64,000 bases of DNA from Firmicutes bacterium UBA1191 (lineage in GTDB: Bacteria; Bacillota; Clostridia; Peptostreptococcales; Anaerovoracaceae): positions 12,568 to 76,567 of the forward strand of contig DBYH01000018.1 of the NCBI GenBank assembly GCA_002310095.1, read 5' to 3'. The position numbers and the translations under genes were made by a program. Of the stretch, positions 26,813 through 36,101 are shown one piece after another (position 1 is the first letter of the stretch; each line of letters starts with the position of its first letter). A model generated the notes under the pieces. It saw only the letters and a program-made list of their open reading frames with translations. It did not search any database and was not told the DNA's origin.

Positions 26813-27752
26813 ATTTCTTCTCGATTTCTGCAGCAGGATCCTTTGACGGAAGCTGGGCTACCATTATTGCCGCGAACATGATTACGCAGCCGATAATTTC
26901 CCTTGCTCCCATGGTCTCGCCCAGAAGGATAGCCCCGGCGATTACCGCGAATACCGATTCCAGACACAGCAGCATCGAAGCCAGAGTCGGCTCTACGTCC
27001 TTCTGTCCGACAACCTGCAGTGTGTAGGCCACGCCGCAGGACATTATGCCCGCATAGAGGATCTCGAACCAGCCGCCCTGGATGTTTGCCCAGGTCGGCA
27101 GGGAGAAGCCGAGCATCGGATCTATGACGAACATGAGTATGCACGAAAGCCCTCCCGCGACGAAGAACTGTATGCATGAGAGCTTGACCCCATTCGCCTT
27201 CGGTGAGAAGTGGTCTATTGTCAGGATGTGGATCGCGAACATGAGGGAGCACAGAAGCACTATCAGGTCGCCCTTGTTGATGTTTCCGAATCCTCCCTCC
27301 GCCGGAATGCAGAGCAGGTAGAGTCCCACCGCCGAAGCGATGACGCACGCCCAGAATACAGGACGGATCTTCTGCTTGAGAATCAGTCCCAGAAGCGGTA
27401 CGAGTATTACGTACAGAGCTGTGATGAAGCCCGTCTTGCCCGCGGTCGTGTAAACCATTCCTATCTGCTGGATGTTTCCGGCCGCGCAAAGAGCGAGCCC
27501 GCAGCATATGCCGCCGATCCATAGGGTTTTCTTCTCCTGTGGAGTCTCCTCGTGATACGTGCCTTTGCGCTTCGCCGCCTGTGTCATTATGTATATGACA
27601 GGAAGCAGCGCGATTCCGCCTATAACGGTACGGATTCCGTTGAAGGCCACCGGAGGCATCGAATCCATGCCGCTCTTCTGCGCGACGAACGCGGTACCCC
27701 ATATGAGAGCTGTCGTAAACAGCATCATGCTGCCGCGAAGTTGTCTGCCCAT
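26811..27752 (-). CDS. EamA/DMT-superfamily permease
   Basis: 313 residues, ten predicted helices in two EamA repeats (first: FTTALIWGTAFVAQKSGMDSM; second ending LASMLLCLESVFAVIAGAILLGE). DMT permeases export or import small metabolites such as amino acids or nucleosides; the substrate is not readable. It stands alone between convergent bioY and the glycogen locus. The nearby remnant at 25900 is of the same family but not a simple copy. Confidence 0.9.
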   Translation of the reverse strand: MGRQLRGSMMLFTTALIWGTAFVAQKSGMDSMPPVAFNGIRTVIGGIALLPVIYIMTQAAKRKGTYHEETPQEKKTLWIGGICCGLALCAAGNIQQIGMVYTTAGKTGFITALYVILVPLLGLILKQKIRPVFWACVIASAVGLYLLCIPAEGGFGNINKGDLIVLLCSLMFAIHILTIDHFSPKANGVKLSCIQFFVAGGLSCILMFVIDPMLGFSLPTWANIQGGWFEILYAGIMSCGVAYTLQVVGQKDVEPTLASMLLCLESVFAVIAGAILLGETMGAREIIGCVIMFAAIMVAQLPSKDPAAEIEKK

Positions 27753-27813
27753 ATTACCACCTGATCTTCTTTCCTGAATTACTAACTATAACAATCTATC
27801 TTCCCGCGGCCGG

Positions 27814-30252
27814 CTATCTGTCCGAAACCGGCGCCGTATTCCAGATCCTGTCAGCGTAGTCGCGGATGCTGCGGTCCGCGGCGAATCTGGCTGCCTTTGC
27901 GATATTCTCGATGGACATGGTGTTCCATCTTCTGCGGTCTTCATAGGCCGCCTGTATGTCGTCGTGGGCCCTGCAGTAATCGGCGAAGTCAAGCAGGCAC
28001 ATGTACGGGTCTGCGATGCTGTAGGACGGCATAAGCAGATAGTCGTTCAGCACGTCGAAGCTCTTTCCCGCGAAGCCCTTCTGAAGTGAGTCGACGGCCC
28101 GCTTCAGCACAGGGTCGCTCTCGTAGACTTCGAATGCGTTGTACCCTTCCTGCAGTGCCTGTCTCACCTCGTGCTCGCGCTTGCCGAATATGAAGATGCT
28201 GTCCGGTCCCACGGCCTCGCGGATCTCCACGTTGGCTCCGTCCAGAGTTCCGATGGTGACCGCGCCGTTTATCATCATCTTCATGTTCCCCGTGCCGCTT
28301 GCTTCCTTGCCAGCCAGCGATATCTGCTCGGAGATCTCCGTCGCAGGCATGAGTCCTTCGGCCATGGACACGCTGTAGTTCTCCAGGAACACGACCTTCA
28401 GTTTCGAGGAAATCTTCGGATCACGCTCGATCTCCTCGCTGAGTTTGCAGATGAGCTCGATGACCCTCTTGGCCAGGAAGTAGCTCGGGGCTGCTTTCGC
28501 GGCGAAGAGATAAGTCTCCGGTCTCATGTCGATGTCCGGGTCGTCCTGGAGCATCTGGTAGCGGCTGATTATGCGCAGAGCGTTCATCAGCTGCCTCTTG
28601 TATTCGTGAAGTCTCTTCGCCTGAACGATGAAGATGGAATCCGGATCGATCTCGATGCCCGAATTCTTCTTTACCTTCTCGGCGAACCTGACTTTGTTGT
28701 CTCTCTTAATCTGTTCGAGTCTGTCGCAGACCGCCGCGTCCTGACGGAAGCGGAAGAAGTCCTCCAGCCTGCGGTCGTCCCTGCGGTAGGCGGTGCCGAT
28801 GCACTCGTCAATGAGCTCCGCCAGCTTCGGATTGGCCTGGCACAGCCACCTCCTGTAAGCGATGCCGTTGGTCACGTTCGTGAACTTGTCCGGCTGGGCC
28901 AGGAAGAAGTCGTGGAACAGATCATCCTTGAGTATCTGGGAGTGCAGGGCCGAAACGCCGTTGACCTTGTGGGAGCCGATGACCGAAAGGTTGGCCATCC
29001 TCACCTGTCCTCCGTCCAGAACCGCCGTGTAATTCACCTTGCCGTCGTCCCCCGGGAACTTTGAGTACATGTACCCGCGGAACCTGCGGTCGATCTCGGA
29101 TATGACCGAGAACACCCTCGGCACGAGAGCCTGTATCTGGGAAGTCTTCCACTTCTCAAGAGCCTCGGCCAGCACCGTATGGTTCGTGTATGAAACGGAC
29201 CCCTGCACGCGCTCCCAGGCGTAATCCCAGGAACAGCCGTAGTCGTCCATGAAAATCCTCATCAGCTCAGGAATGCAAAGAGCAGGGTGAGTGTCGTTGA
29301 TGTGTATCACATTGGCCAGATGGAAATTGTCCAGCGTGCCGTAGAGCTGCATGTGGTCGCGCACTATGTTCTGGCATGAGGCCGACACCATAAAGTACTG
29401 CTGCTTCAGTCTCAGCTCCTTGCCTTCTTCGATATTGTCAGGCGGATAGAGAACCTTGGTTATGGCCTCCGCCCTGTTGTTCCTCAGGGCCGCCCGGGTG
29501 AAGTCGCCGCTGTTGAAGCTCTCCATGTCGAAACCTTCGTAGTCGATGGCCCTCCATAGGCGCAGTCTCTCGACCGCGTCGTTTCCGGCGCCCGGCACGT
29601 ACATGTCGTACGGGATCGCCTTGATGACCTGAGGCTCCTCAAGGGAGAACTTCAGACCGTCGGCGTCCCACCACTCATGATACTTGCCGTAGAAAGTGAC
29701 GTAGAACGGGTCGTCGTCCTTCTTGTTGAGCCATACTCCGCCACCGGGGATCCAGTTGTCCGGCAGTTCCACCTGCCAGCCGTCCTCTATCTTCTGCCTG
29801 AAAAGACCGTACTCATACCTGAGTGAAAAACCGGTGGCGTCGTAATTCCCCGTCGCCATAGCTGACAGGAAACACGCAGCCAGTCTTCCCAGACCTCCGT
29901 TTCCGAGGCCCGCGTCAGGTTCGCAGTCGAAGACGTCATCAAGTGAGAGTCCCCTTCTCTCGACCAGCTCCCGCACCGTATCCATCTCACCGAGACAGTA
30001 CAGTGCGTTCTTAAGGGACTGGCCCATGAGAAACTCCATGCAGATGTAGTAGATTTTTTTCTTGCCGAAGCTCTCTTTCTCGGTACGGTTCTTTTTGTGC
30101 TTGAATTCGACGTACTTCTCCCGAAGCTGTCCGTTGACCACGCGGGCCAGCGCCTTGTACAGCTGCTCGGGAGCAGCATGCTCGAAATCCGTGTGGAGGC
30201 TGTCCTCCAGATAATCATTCAGTTGCGCAATAAACTTTTCTCTCTGTTCCAT
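27814..30252 (-). CDS. glgP: Glycogen (alpha-glucan) phosphorylase
   Basis: Releases glucose-1-phosphate from alpha-1,4-glucan ends. 812 residues, typical length. GNGGLGRLAACFLSAMAT near residue 130, the substrate channel KRLHEYKRQLMN and the PLP-lysine block EASGTGNMKMMINGAVTIGTLDGANVE (about 655-680, with the Lys in GNMKMM) are intact. It follows glgA by only 3 bases and is the last gene of a gap2-glgA-glgP run, so synthesis and breakdown enzymes share a transcript. Confidence 0.98.
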   Translation of the reverse strand: MEQREKFIAQLNDYLEDSLHTDFEHAAPEQLYKALARVVNGQLREKYVEFKHKKNRTEKESFGKKKIYYICMEFLMGQSLKNALYCLGEMDTVRELVERRGLSLDDVFDCEPDAGLGNGGLGRLAACFLSAMATGNYDATGFSLRYEYGLFRQKIEDGWQVELPDNWIPGGGVWLNKKDDDPFYVTFYGKYHEWWDADGLKFSLEEPQVIKAIPYDMYVPGAGNDAVERLRLWRAIDYEGFDMESFNSGDFTRAALRNNRAEAITKVLYPPDNIEEGKELRLKQQYFMVSASCQNIVRDHMQLYGTLDNFHLANVIHINDTHPALCIPELMRIFMDDYGCSWDYAWERVQGSVSYTNHTVLAEALEKWKTSQIQALVPRVFSVISEIDRRFRGYMYSKFPGDDGKVNYTAVLDGGQVRMANLSVIGSHKVNGVSALHSQILKDDLFHDFFLAQPDKFTNVTNGIAYRRWLCQANPKLAELIDECIGTAYRRDDRRLEDFFRFRQDAAVCDRLEQIKRDNKVRFAEKVKKNSGIEIDPDSIFIVQAKRLHEYKRQLMNALRIISRYQMLQDDPDIDMRPETYLFAAKAAPSYFLAKRVIELICKLSEEIERDPKISSKLKVVFLENYSVSMAEGLMPATEISEQISLAGKEASGTGNMKMMINGAVTIGTLDGANVEIREAVGPDSIFIFGKREHEVRQALQEGYNAFEVYESDPVLKRAVDSLQKGFAGKSFDVLNDYLLMPSYSIADPYMCLLDFADYCRAHDDIQAAYEDRRRWNTMSIENIAKAARFAADRSIRDYADRIWNTAPVSDR

Positions 30253-30255
30253 TTC

Positions 30256-31695
30256 CTATAGTTCAGTATACATTCTGTGATAAATTTCCGCTGCTTTCGC
30301 CCATGAGAAATCCTCGTCGAGGATGTGTCTTACCAGGGCGCGCCACTTGATTTTGTGGCTGTATAAATCCAGGGCTCTTCCCAATGCAAAGGCAAGTTCG
30401 CTTCCGTTGAAATCATAGAAGGTGAATCCGTTGCCTTTGGTTCCGTTCCACTCATGGATCGAGTCCGCCAGTCCTCCAGTCAGTCTGACGATCGGAACGT
30501 TGCCGTAACGGCACGCGATCATCTGAGCCAGTCCGCAGGCCTCGCTTCTGGAAGGCATGATGAAGATGTCGCCGCCGGCGTAGATCCTGTGGGCCGTAGC
30601 CGTGTTGAATTCGATGAGCGACCTCACCTTATCAGGATATCTGTCCTGCAGCTGCCTGAAATAGTTCTCATACTTCTCGTCGCCTGTGCCGAGCATCACG
30701 AACTGTACGTCTTCTGTTTCCAGAAGTCCGTCCATCATGTCCGCGATTATGTCCACGCCCTTCGGCGCTACGAGCCTCGAGATAAATGTGATGACCGGCG
30801 CGTCGCTCTCAGGAAGTCCAAGGGATTTCTGCAGATCCCTCTTGCACTTCTTCTTTCCCTGAAGATTCTCCGGCGAATAAGCCGCCGCGATGTAGGCGTC
30901 ATTGCCCGGATCATACGCTACCGTGTCGATGCCGTTGAGAATGCCGAACATCTTGTATTCGTTATCGCGGATGACGCCGTCGAGTCCGAAAGCGCTGACC
31001 GGATAGGTCAGTTCCTTGGCGTAGGTCGGGCTGACTGTCGTGAATTTGCTGGAGCATTCGATGGCTCCCTTCATCAGGTTGACATCGCCGTCCTTCATGA
31101 GAATGCCGTTGTCCTCCTCTTTCAGACCTATGCAGTCGCCCAGCACATCGGTTCCGAATCTTCCCTGGTACTCCACATTGTGGACCGTGAACACGGTCCT
31201 GAGTTTCTTCTCGGGATAGATTGCCTTTGCGAAAACCACCGACAGAGCTGTCTGCCAGTCGTTGGCGTGCACGATGTCGGGCTCAAATCCCGTCACTGCC
31301 GAACTCTCGATGACGGCGCGGCTGAAGTACGAAAAACGCTCGCAGTCGTCGCCGAATCCGTAGAGGCTGTCGCGTTTGAAGTAGTACTCGTTGTCCACGA
31401 AATAGTAGATGACGCCGTCCTTCTCGAGCTCGAAGATGCCCATGTACTGGCTGCGCCAGGCGACCGGGATCTCGACGTGCCCCAGGAACTTCATCTCCCT
31501 GCGGAATTCCTCCTTCACCGACCCGTACAAAGGCATGATGACCCGGCACTCGACCTCTGAGTTCTTGAGCTTGTTCACCTCACGCGGAAGTGATCCCGCC
31601 ACCTCGCCCAGTCCCCCGGTGCCGCAGAAAGGCATTACCTCCGGGGAGGCGAAGAGTACTTTTGTTTTTGCTTTTGTCGCTGTTTTTGCTGTCAT
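30256..31695 (-). CDS. glgA: Glycogen synthase (ADP-glucose type, GT5)
   Basis: Adds glucose from ADP-glucose to glycogen. 479 residues. The N-terminal loop is CGTGGLGEVAG, with Gly in place of the Lys of the textbook KTGGL; glucan-synthase HANDWQTAL, FTVHNVEYQG, ISRLVAPKGVD and the C-terminal SRSEACGLAQMIACRYG are all there. The ATG is 19 bases after gap2 and immediately preceded by a copy of the recurring word (31696-31704). No clear AGGAGG, so its translation may depend on coupling. Confidence 0.97.
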   Translation of the reverse strand: MTAKTATKAKTKVLFASPEVMPFCGTGGLGEVAGSLPREVNKLKNSEVECRVIMPLYGSVKEEFRREMKFLGHVEIPVAWRSQYMGIFELEKDGVIYYFVDNEYYFKRDSLYGFGDDCERFSYFSRAVIESSAVTGFEPDIVHANDWQTALSVVFAKAIYPEKKLRTVFTVHNVEYQGRFGTDVLGDCIGLKEEDNGILMKDGDVNLMKGAIECSSKFTTVSPTYAKELTYPVSAFGLDGVIRDNEYKMFGILNGIDTVAYDPGNDAYIAAAYSPENLQGKKKCKRDLQKSLGLPESDAPVITFISRLVAPKGVDIIADMMDGLLETEDVQFVMLGTGDEKYENYFRQLQDRYPDKVRSLIEFNTATAHRIYAGGDIFIMPSRSEACGLAQMIACRYGNVPIVRLTGGLADSIHEWNGTKGNGFTFYDFNGSELAFALGRALDLYSHKIKWRALVRHILDEDFSWAKAAEIYHRMYTEL

Positions 31696-31714
31696 TGCTT
31701 TTGCCGTTTCGCCC

Positions 31715-32734
31715 TTAAATCAGAGTTCCCAGATGTTTCATAGTGCGGATGAGCTGGTGTACGTAACTCATCTCGTTGTCGTACCACGCCACGATACGCA
31801 CCTCGTATATGTGGGTGCCGCACTGCTCAGCCAGTGTCTGGGTGGCGTCAAAGAGCGACCCGTAGCTGATGCCGATGATGTCGCTTGATACAAGTTCCTC
31901 CTCCGTGTAGCCGAAGGATTCGGACGCAGCCGCTTTCATGGCCGCGTTGATGCCCTCGACGGATACGGTGTCCGTCTCATCCTTCAGGGTGGCGTCGAGG
32001 ATCGTGATCGAACCTGACGGAACCGGAACTCTCTGGGCGGAGCCGATGAGCTTGCCGTCCAGCTCAGGGATGACCAGACCTATGGCCTTGGCCGCTCCTG
32101 TTGAGTTAGGAACTATGTTTATGGCGCCCGCTCTGGCGCGTCTGAAATCGCCCTTCCTGTGCGGTCCGTCCAGCAGCATCTGGTCGCCCGTATAGGCGTG
32201 AATTGTGGTCATGAACCCTGTCCTGACCTCCCTGTAGTTTGCCAGAACCTTGGCCATCGGAGCCAGGCAGTTTGTCGTGCAGGACGCGCCCGAAACGATG
32301 TTGTCTTCCTTCGTCAGGGTGTCGTGGTTGACGCTGTATACGATGGTCGGCAGGTCGTCTCCGGCCGGCGCCGAGATCAGAACCTTCTTGGCGCCCGCGT
32401 CGATGTGAGCCTGGGATTTTTCCTTGGATGTGTAGAATCCGGTGCACTCCAGAACGATGTCAACATCGTACTCCGCCCAAGGCAGATTCGCCGCTTCAGA
32501 CTCGCTGAAAATCGGTATCTTCCTTCCGTCGACGGTGATGGAGTTCTCATCGCTGGTGACCTCGTGGGTGTCGGCGTATCTGCCCTGAACACTGTCGAAC
32601 TTGAGCAGATGGGCCAGCATGGCCGGGCTGGTCAGGTCGTTGATGGCGACCACTTCACAGTCCGGATCCTCGAATACTTTTCTGAAGGCCAGACGCCCTA
32701 TGCGTCCGAAACCGTTGATTGCGATTTTTGTCAT
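31715..32734 (-). CDS. gap: Glyceraldehyde-3-phosphate dehydrogenase, glycogen-locus copy
   Basis: 339 residues from the ATG at 32734, which has GGAGGAG 7 bases upstream. Canonical NAD-type nucleotide site: NGFGRIGRLAF and INDL with Asp33. Catalytic SGASCTTNCLAP and TTIHAYTGDQ are intact, and RARAGAINIVPNSTGAAKA is typical of bacterial NAD-dependent catabolic enzymes. It differs strongly from the copy at 9837 and is placed upstream of glgA and glgP on the same strand, 19 bases before glgA. Gene symbol given by family only; which copy runs glycolysis is uncertain. Confidence 0.96.
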   Translation of the reverse strand: MTKIAINGFGRIGRLAFRKVFEDPDCEVVAINDLTSPAMLAHLLKFDSVQGRYADTHEVTSDENSITVDGRKIPIFSESEAANLPWAEYDVDIVLECTGFYTSKEKSQAHIDAGAKKVLISAPAGDDLPTIVYSVNHDTLTKEDNIVSGASCTTNCLAPMAKVLANYREVRTGFMTTIHAYTGDQMLLDGPHRKGDFRRARAGAINIVPNSTGAAKAIGLVIPELDGKLIGSAQRVPVPSGSITILDATLKDETDTVSVEGINAAMKAAASESFGYTEEELVSSDIIGISYGSLFDATQTLAEQCGTHIYEVRIVAWYDNEMSYVHQLIRTMKHLGTLI

Positions 32735-32855
32735 GTTTTCTCCTCCCATATCTATTTCAATCTATTTTTAACAGTCTTAATCCGCTGCCTTATCAGCAAC
32801 TTAATTCTTATTGTGCCACAAACCGACGCAATAATCCACACCCTGCTTCAAACAG

Positions 32856-32884
32856 TTGAATCCCGCCCCGATAAAGTGTAATAT
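32856..32884 (+). promoter_or_regulatory. Probable promoter of the glgBCD operon
   Basis: TTGAAT, 17-base spacer, TAATAT, 19 bases before the glgB ATG, in the 168-base divergent region shared with gap2. No other regulatory element was recognised there. Confidence 0.5.
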
Positions 32885-32902
32885 TTAGGTAGGTATATCC
32901 AT

Positions 32903-34879
32903 ATGACAATCACTATGAATCAGAACATTTCCGAGCACAAATACCTCTTCCACCACGGGGCGGATTACAGGTCATACGAATTCCTCGGAGCGCACCTTTG
33001 CCGGGAGTCAGCAGCGGACACCGACGCAAAGGCAGGCTGCACTTTTCGTGTGTGGGCGCCGCGGGCGAAGAGCATCTCAGTCGTCGGCAGTTTCAACAGC
33101 TGGGATCCTGCGGCTCATGTTATGGTGCCTTTGCCTGATGACAGTGAGATATGGGAGCTGACTGTTCCGGAAGCGCGGGAGGGAGACCTCTACAAGTTCG
33201 CCGTAACGAGCGCCGCGGCAGACGGCGCTGAAAAAACCGTCTGGAAAGCCGACCCGTTCGCTTTCTTCTCGGAGAGCGGCGACCAGTCCCACGGCAGCCA
33301 GAGAGCTTCCATTATATATGACTTCCGCGCAGGATATCCTTGGGAAGACGGCGACTGGATGGCCGAACGCGCCGCGAAGAACGTCTACGAGAGCCCGATG
33401 AACATTTACGAAGTGCACCTTGGTTCCTGGCGCAGACGCGAGGACGGCACCACCCTCACCTACCGTGAGACCGCCGATTCGCTCATAGATTACGCCAATG
33501 GCATGGGCTACACCCACATCGAGCTTCTGCCTGTCATGGAATACCCGTACGACGGTTCCTGGGGCTACCAGGTCACCGGATACTACAGCCCGACCTCCCG
33601 CTACGGAAGACCTGAGGACCTGAAGTATCTCATCGACAAGGCCCATCAGGCAGGTCTCGGCGTCATCATGGACTGGGTGCCTGCCCACTTCCCGAAGGAC
33701 GATTACGGGCTGGCGGATTTTGACGGATCCCCGCTCTACGAATACACGGATAAACTGAAAGCCGAACACAAAGGCTGGGGCACCAAGGCCTTCGACTACG
33801 GCAGGCCTGAGGTCATAAGCTTCCTCGTGTCCAACGCCTTCTACTACTGCGAGCAGTTCCACGTGGACGGACTGCGCGTGGACGCCGTGGCCGCCATGCT
33901 CTACCTGAACTACGGCCGCGAGGAGGGCGAGTGGATGCCGAACGAGGACGGCGGCGTCGAGAACAAGGAGGCCATCAAGTTCCTCCAGCGCATGAACCAG
34001 GATGTTCTCTCGAACTTCCCGGGCGTCATCACCGTCGCCGAGGAGTCGACCGCATGGCCGATGATAACCAAGCCGCCTCACGACGGCGGACTGGGTTTCA
34101 ACTTCAAGTGGAACATGGGATGGATGAACGACGAGCTGGAGTACTTCGAAACAGACCCGTATTTCCGCAAAGGCATCCACGGCAAGCTGATCTTCTCTCT
34201 TGACTACGCCTGGAGCGAAAACTACATTCTGCCTGTATCCCACGACGAAGTGGTCCACGGCAAGAAATCCCTGCTCGACAAAATGCCGGGCGAATACGAC
34301 AGCAAATTCGATGGTTTCCGGACCTTCATGACATACATGATCACCCACCCGGGCAAAAAACTCACCTTCATGGGCACTGAGTTCGCCCAGTTCATCGAGT
34401 GGAATGAGAATGCTGAGCTCGACTGGCTTCTGCTTCAGTATCCGAAGCACCGGGAAGTCTGGGAGTTCGTGCGCGACCTGAACTATTACTATCTGCGCAC
34501 GCCTGCCCTCTGGCGCGGGGACGACTGCCCGGAGAGCTTTAAGTGGATAGACGGCGGAAACATCGACGATAACGTAATAACGTTCATCCGCCGCGACGTG
34601 GCCGCATCCGACAGCGGGACCGGCAGCGGCGAGCCTGCCTTTGCGGTAATATGCCTCAATCTGTCGGGCCGCGACCTGGATAATTACAAAGTAGGCGTGC
34701 CTTCCGCAAAAGCATTCGCGCCTGTGATGGACACCGATCTTGAGAAATACGGAGGACGCGGAATCCGCTCCGCCGAAGAATATGAAGTTAAACCTGAAGG
34801 CTGGAACGGCTACGAAAACCATATCGAGCTTTCCCTTCCGGCCCTGTCAGCCATAGTGCTGGAACCAAAGGAGGTATAA
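32903..34879 (+). CDS. glgB: 1,4-alpha-glucan branching enzyme (GH13)
   Basis: Makes alpha-1,6 branches in glycogen. 658 residues: CBM48 (FRVWAPRAKSISVVGSFNSWD, about 50-70), then the GH13 barrel with YEVHLGSW, ELLPVMEYPYDGSWGYQ, catalytic Asp in DGLRVDAVAAMLYLNYGR (about 325), Glu in TVAEESTAWP (about 379) and SHDEVVHGK (about 450). The CBM48-GH13 layout lacks the extra N-terminal module of long enteric forms. First gene of the plus-strand run, 4 bases before glgC. Confidence 0.98.
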   Translation: MTITMNQNISEHKYLFHHGADYRSYEFLGAHLCRESAADTDAKAGCTFRVWAPRAKSISVVGSFNSWDPAAHVMVPLPDDSEIWELTVPEAREGDLYKFAVTSAAADGAEKTVWKADPFAFFSESGDQSHGSQRASIIYDFRAGYPWEDGDWMAERAAKNVYESPMNIYEVHLGSWRRREDGTTLTYRETADSLIDYANGMGYTHIELLPVMEYPYDGSWGYQVTGYYSPTSRYGRPEDLKYLIDKAHQAGLGVIMDWVPAHFPKDDYGLADFDGSPLYEYTDKLKAEHKGWGTKAFDYGRPEVISFLVSNAFYYCEQFHVDGLRVDAVAAMLYLNYGREEGEWMPNEDGGVENKEAIKFLQRMNQDVLSNFPGVITVAEESTAWPMITKPPHDGGLGFNFKWNMGWMNDELEYFETDPYFRKGIHGKLIFSLDYAWSENYILPVSHDEVVHGKKSLLDKMPGEYDSKFDGFRTFMTYMITHPGKKLTFMGTEFAQFIEWNENAELDWLLLQYPKHREVWEFVRDLNYYYLRTPALWRGDDCPESFKWIDGGNIDDNVITFIRRDVAASDSGTGSGEPAFAVICLNLSGRDLDNYKVGVPSAKAFAPVMDTDLEKYGGRGIRSAEEYEVKPEGWNGYENHIELSLPALSAIVLEPKEV

Positions 34880-34883
34880 GAAT

Positions 34884-36098
34884 ATGGCAAGAAAGAAGAA
34901 ATGCGTCGCAATGCTTCTTGCCGGAGGCCAGGGATCGAGACTGGCGCCGCTGACCGAAAATGTTGCAAAGCCCGCAGTGCCTTTTGGAGGAAGATACCGC
35001 ATTATCGACTTCTCCCTCTCGAACTGCGTCAACTCCGGAATAGATACGGTCGGAGTTCTGACACAGTACCAGCCCCTGGAGCTGAACGACTATCTGGGCA
35101 CCGGCGACCCGTGGGATCTGGACCTGAACTACGGCGGGCTCCACGTGCTTCCGCCTTACCAGGCGGCTAAGGGCGGCGACTGGTTCAAAGGCACGGCAAA
35201 CGCCATCTACCAGAACCAGAAGTTCATCAGAAACTACAACCCGGACTACATTCTCGTGCTGTCCGGAGACCATATCTACAAGATGAACTACGACATCATG
35301 ATCCAGGAGCACATCGACAATGACGCCGACGCTACGATCGCTGTCATGGACGTTCCTATTGAGGAGGCGAGCCGCTTCGGCATCATGAGCACGGACTCGA
35401 CCGGACGCATCACTGAGTTCGCCGAGAAGCCCGCGGAGCCTAAGAGCACTCTGGCTTCAATGGGCGTCTACGTTTTCAATACCGATAAGCTCCTTGCCTA
35501 TCTTGAGGCGGACGAGCAGAATCCCGAGTCGGACAACGACTTCGGCAAAAACGTCATACCGGCAATGCTGGCAGGCGGAGAAAAACTCCACGCCTACCTC
35601 TACGCCGGTTACTGGCGGGACGTCGGTACTCTGTCATCCTACTGGAGCGCCAACATGGATACCCTGGGCGACGATCCTGAGCTCTGGCTCAACGACGACG
35701 GCTGGCGTATCTACTACAGACATGACATACAGGCCCCGACATATCTGGGCGAGCACGCGTCACTGAACAACTGCAATGTAGCGGCCGGGAACGAAATCGA
35801 CGGACATGTTTCCGACTCGGTTCTCGGAAGCAACATCATCATAGAAGAAGGCGCCGCCGTCAAAGACTGCGTCATCATGAACAACGTTGTGATCGAAGCA
35901 GGAGCCACAGTTGAATACGCGATCATCGACAGAGACGTGCGCGTCTGCGAGGGCGTCAAGGTCGGCGGTCCAAAGGAGACTACAGAGCTGACCGTCATCG
36001 CCGCGGGCGAGACTGTCGGCGGAACGGGAGATCTGCTCGGACGGTTCTGCGCCGGAGATGGACCCGGAGACGGAGCTAACGAAAGGAAGGAGGTGTAG
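34884..36098 (+). CDS. glgC: Glucose-1-phosphate adenylyltransferase, catalytic subunit
   Basis: Makes ADP-glucose, the committed step of glycogen synthesis. 404 residues: pyrophosphorylase loop AMLLAGGQGSRLAPLT (residues 9-24), KPAVPFGGRYRIIDF, GTANAIYQN, LSGDHIYKMNY and sugar-binding FAEKPAEP, then a C-terminal left-handed beta-helix of hexapeptide repeats. The last 25 residues are Gly- and Asp-rich. AGGAGG site; partner glgD starts 4 bases on. In Firmicutes GlgC with GlgD forms the active enzyme. Confidence 0.98.
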   Translation: MARKKKCVAMLLAGGQGSRLAPLTENVAKPAVPFGGRYRIIDFSLSNCVNSGIDTVGVLTQYQPLELNDYLGTGDPWDLDLNYGGLHVLPPYQAAKGGDWFKGTANAIYQNQKFIRNYNPDYILVLSGDHIYKMNYDIMIQEHIDNDADATIAVMDVPIEEASRFGIMSTDSTGRITEFAEKPAEPKSTLASMGVYVFNTDKLLAYLEADEQNPESDNDFGKNVIPAMLAGGEKLHAYLYAGYWRDVGTLSSYWSANMDTLGDDPELWLNDDGWRIYYRHDIQAPTYLGEHASLNNCNVAAGNEIDGHVSDSVLGSNIIIEEGAAVKDCVIMNNVVIEAGATVEYAIIDRDVRVCEGVKVGGPKETTELTVIAAGETVGGTGDLLGRFCAGDGPGDGANERKEV

Positions 36099-36101
36099 CG
36101 A

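Noticed and set aside
33077..34822. 581-codon frame on the minus strand opposite glgB
   Set aside because: Shadow of a high-GC gene; the plus strand has all branching-enzyme motifs and the shadow has no recognisable domain.
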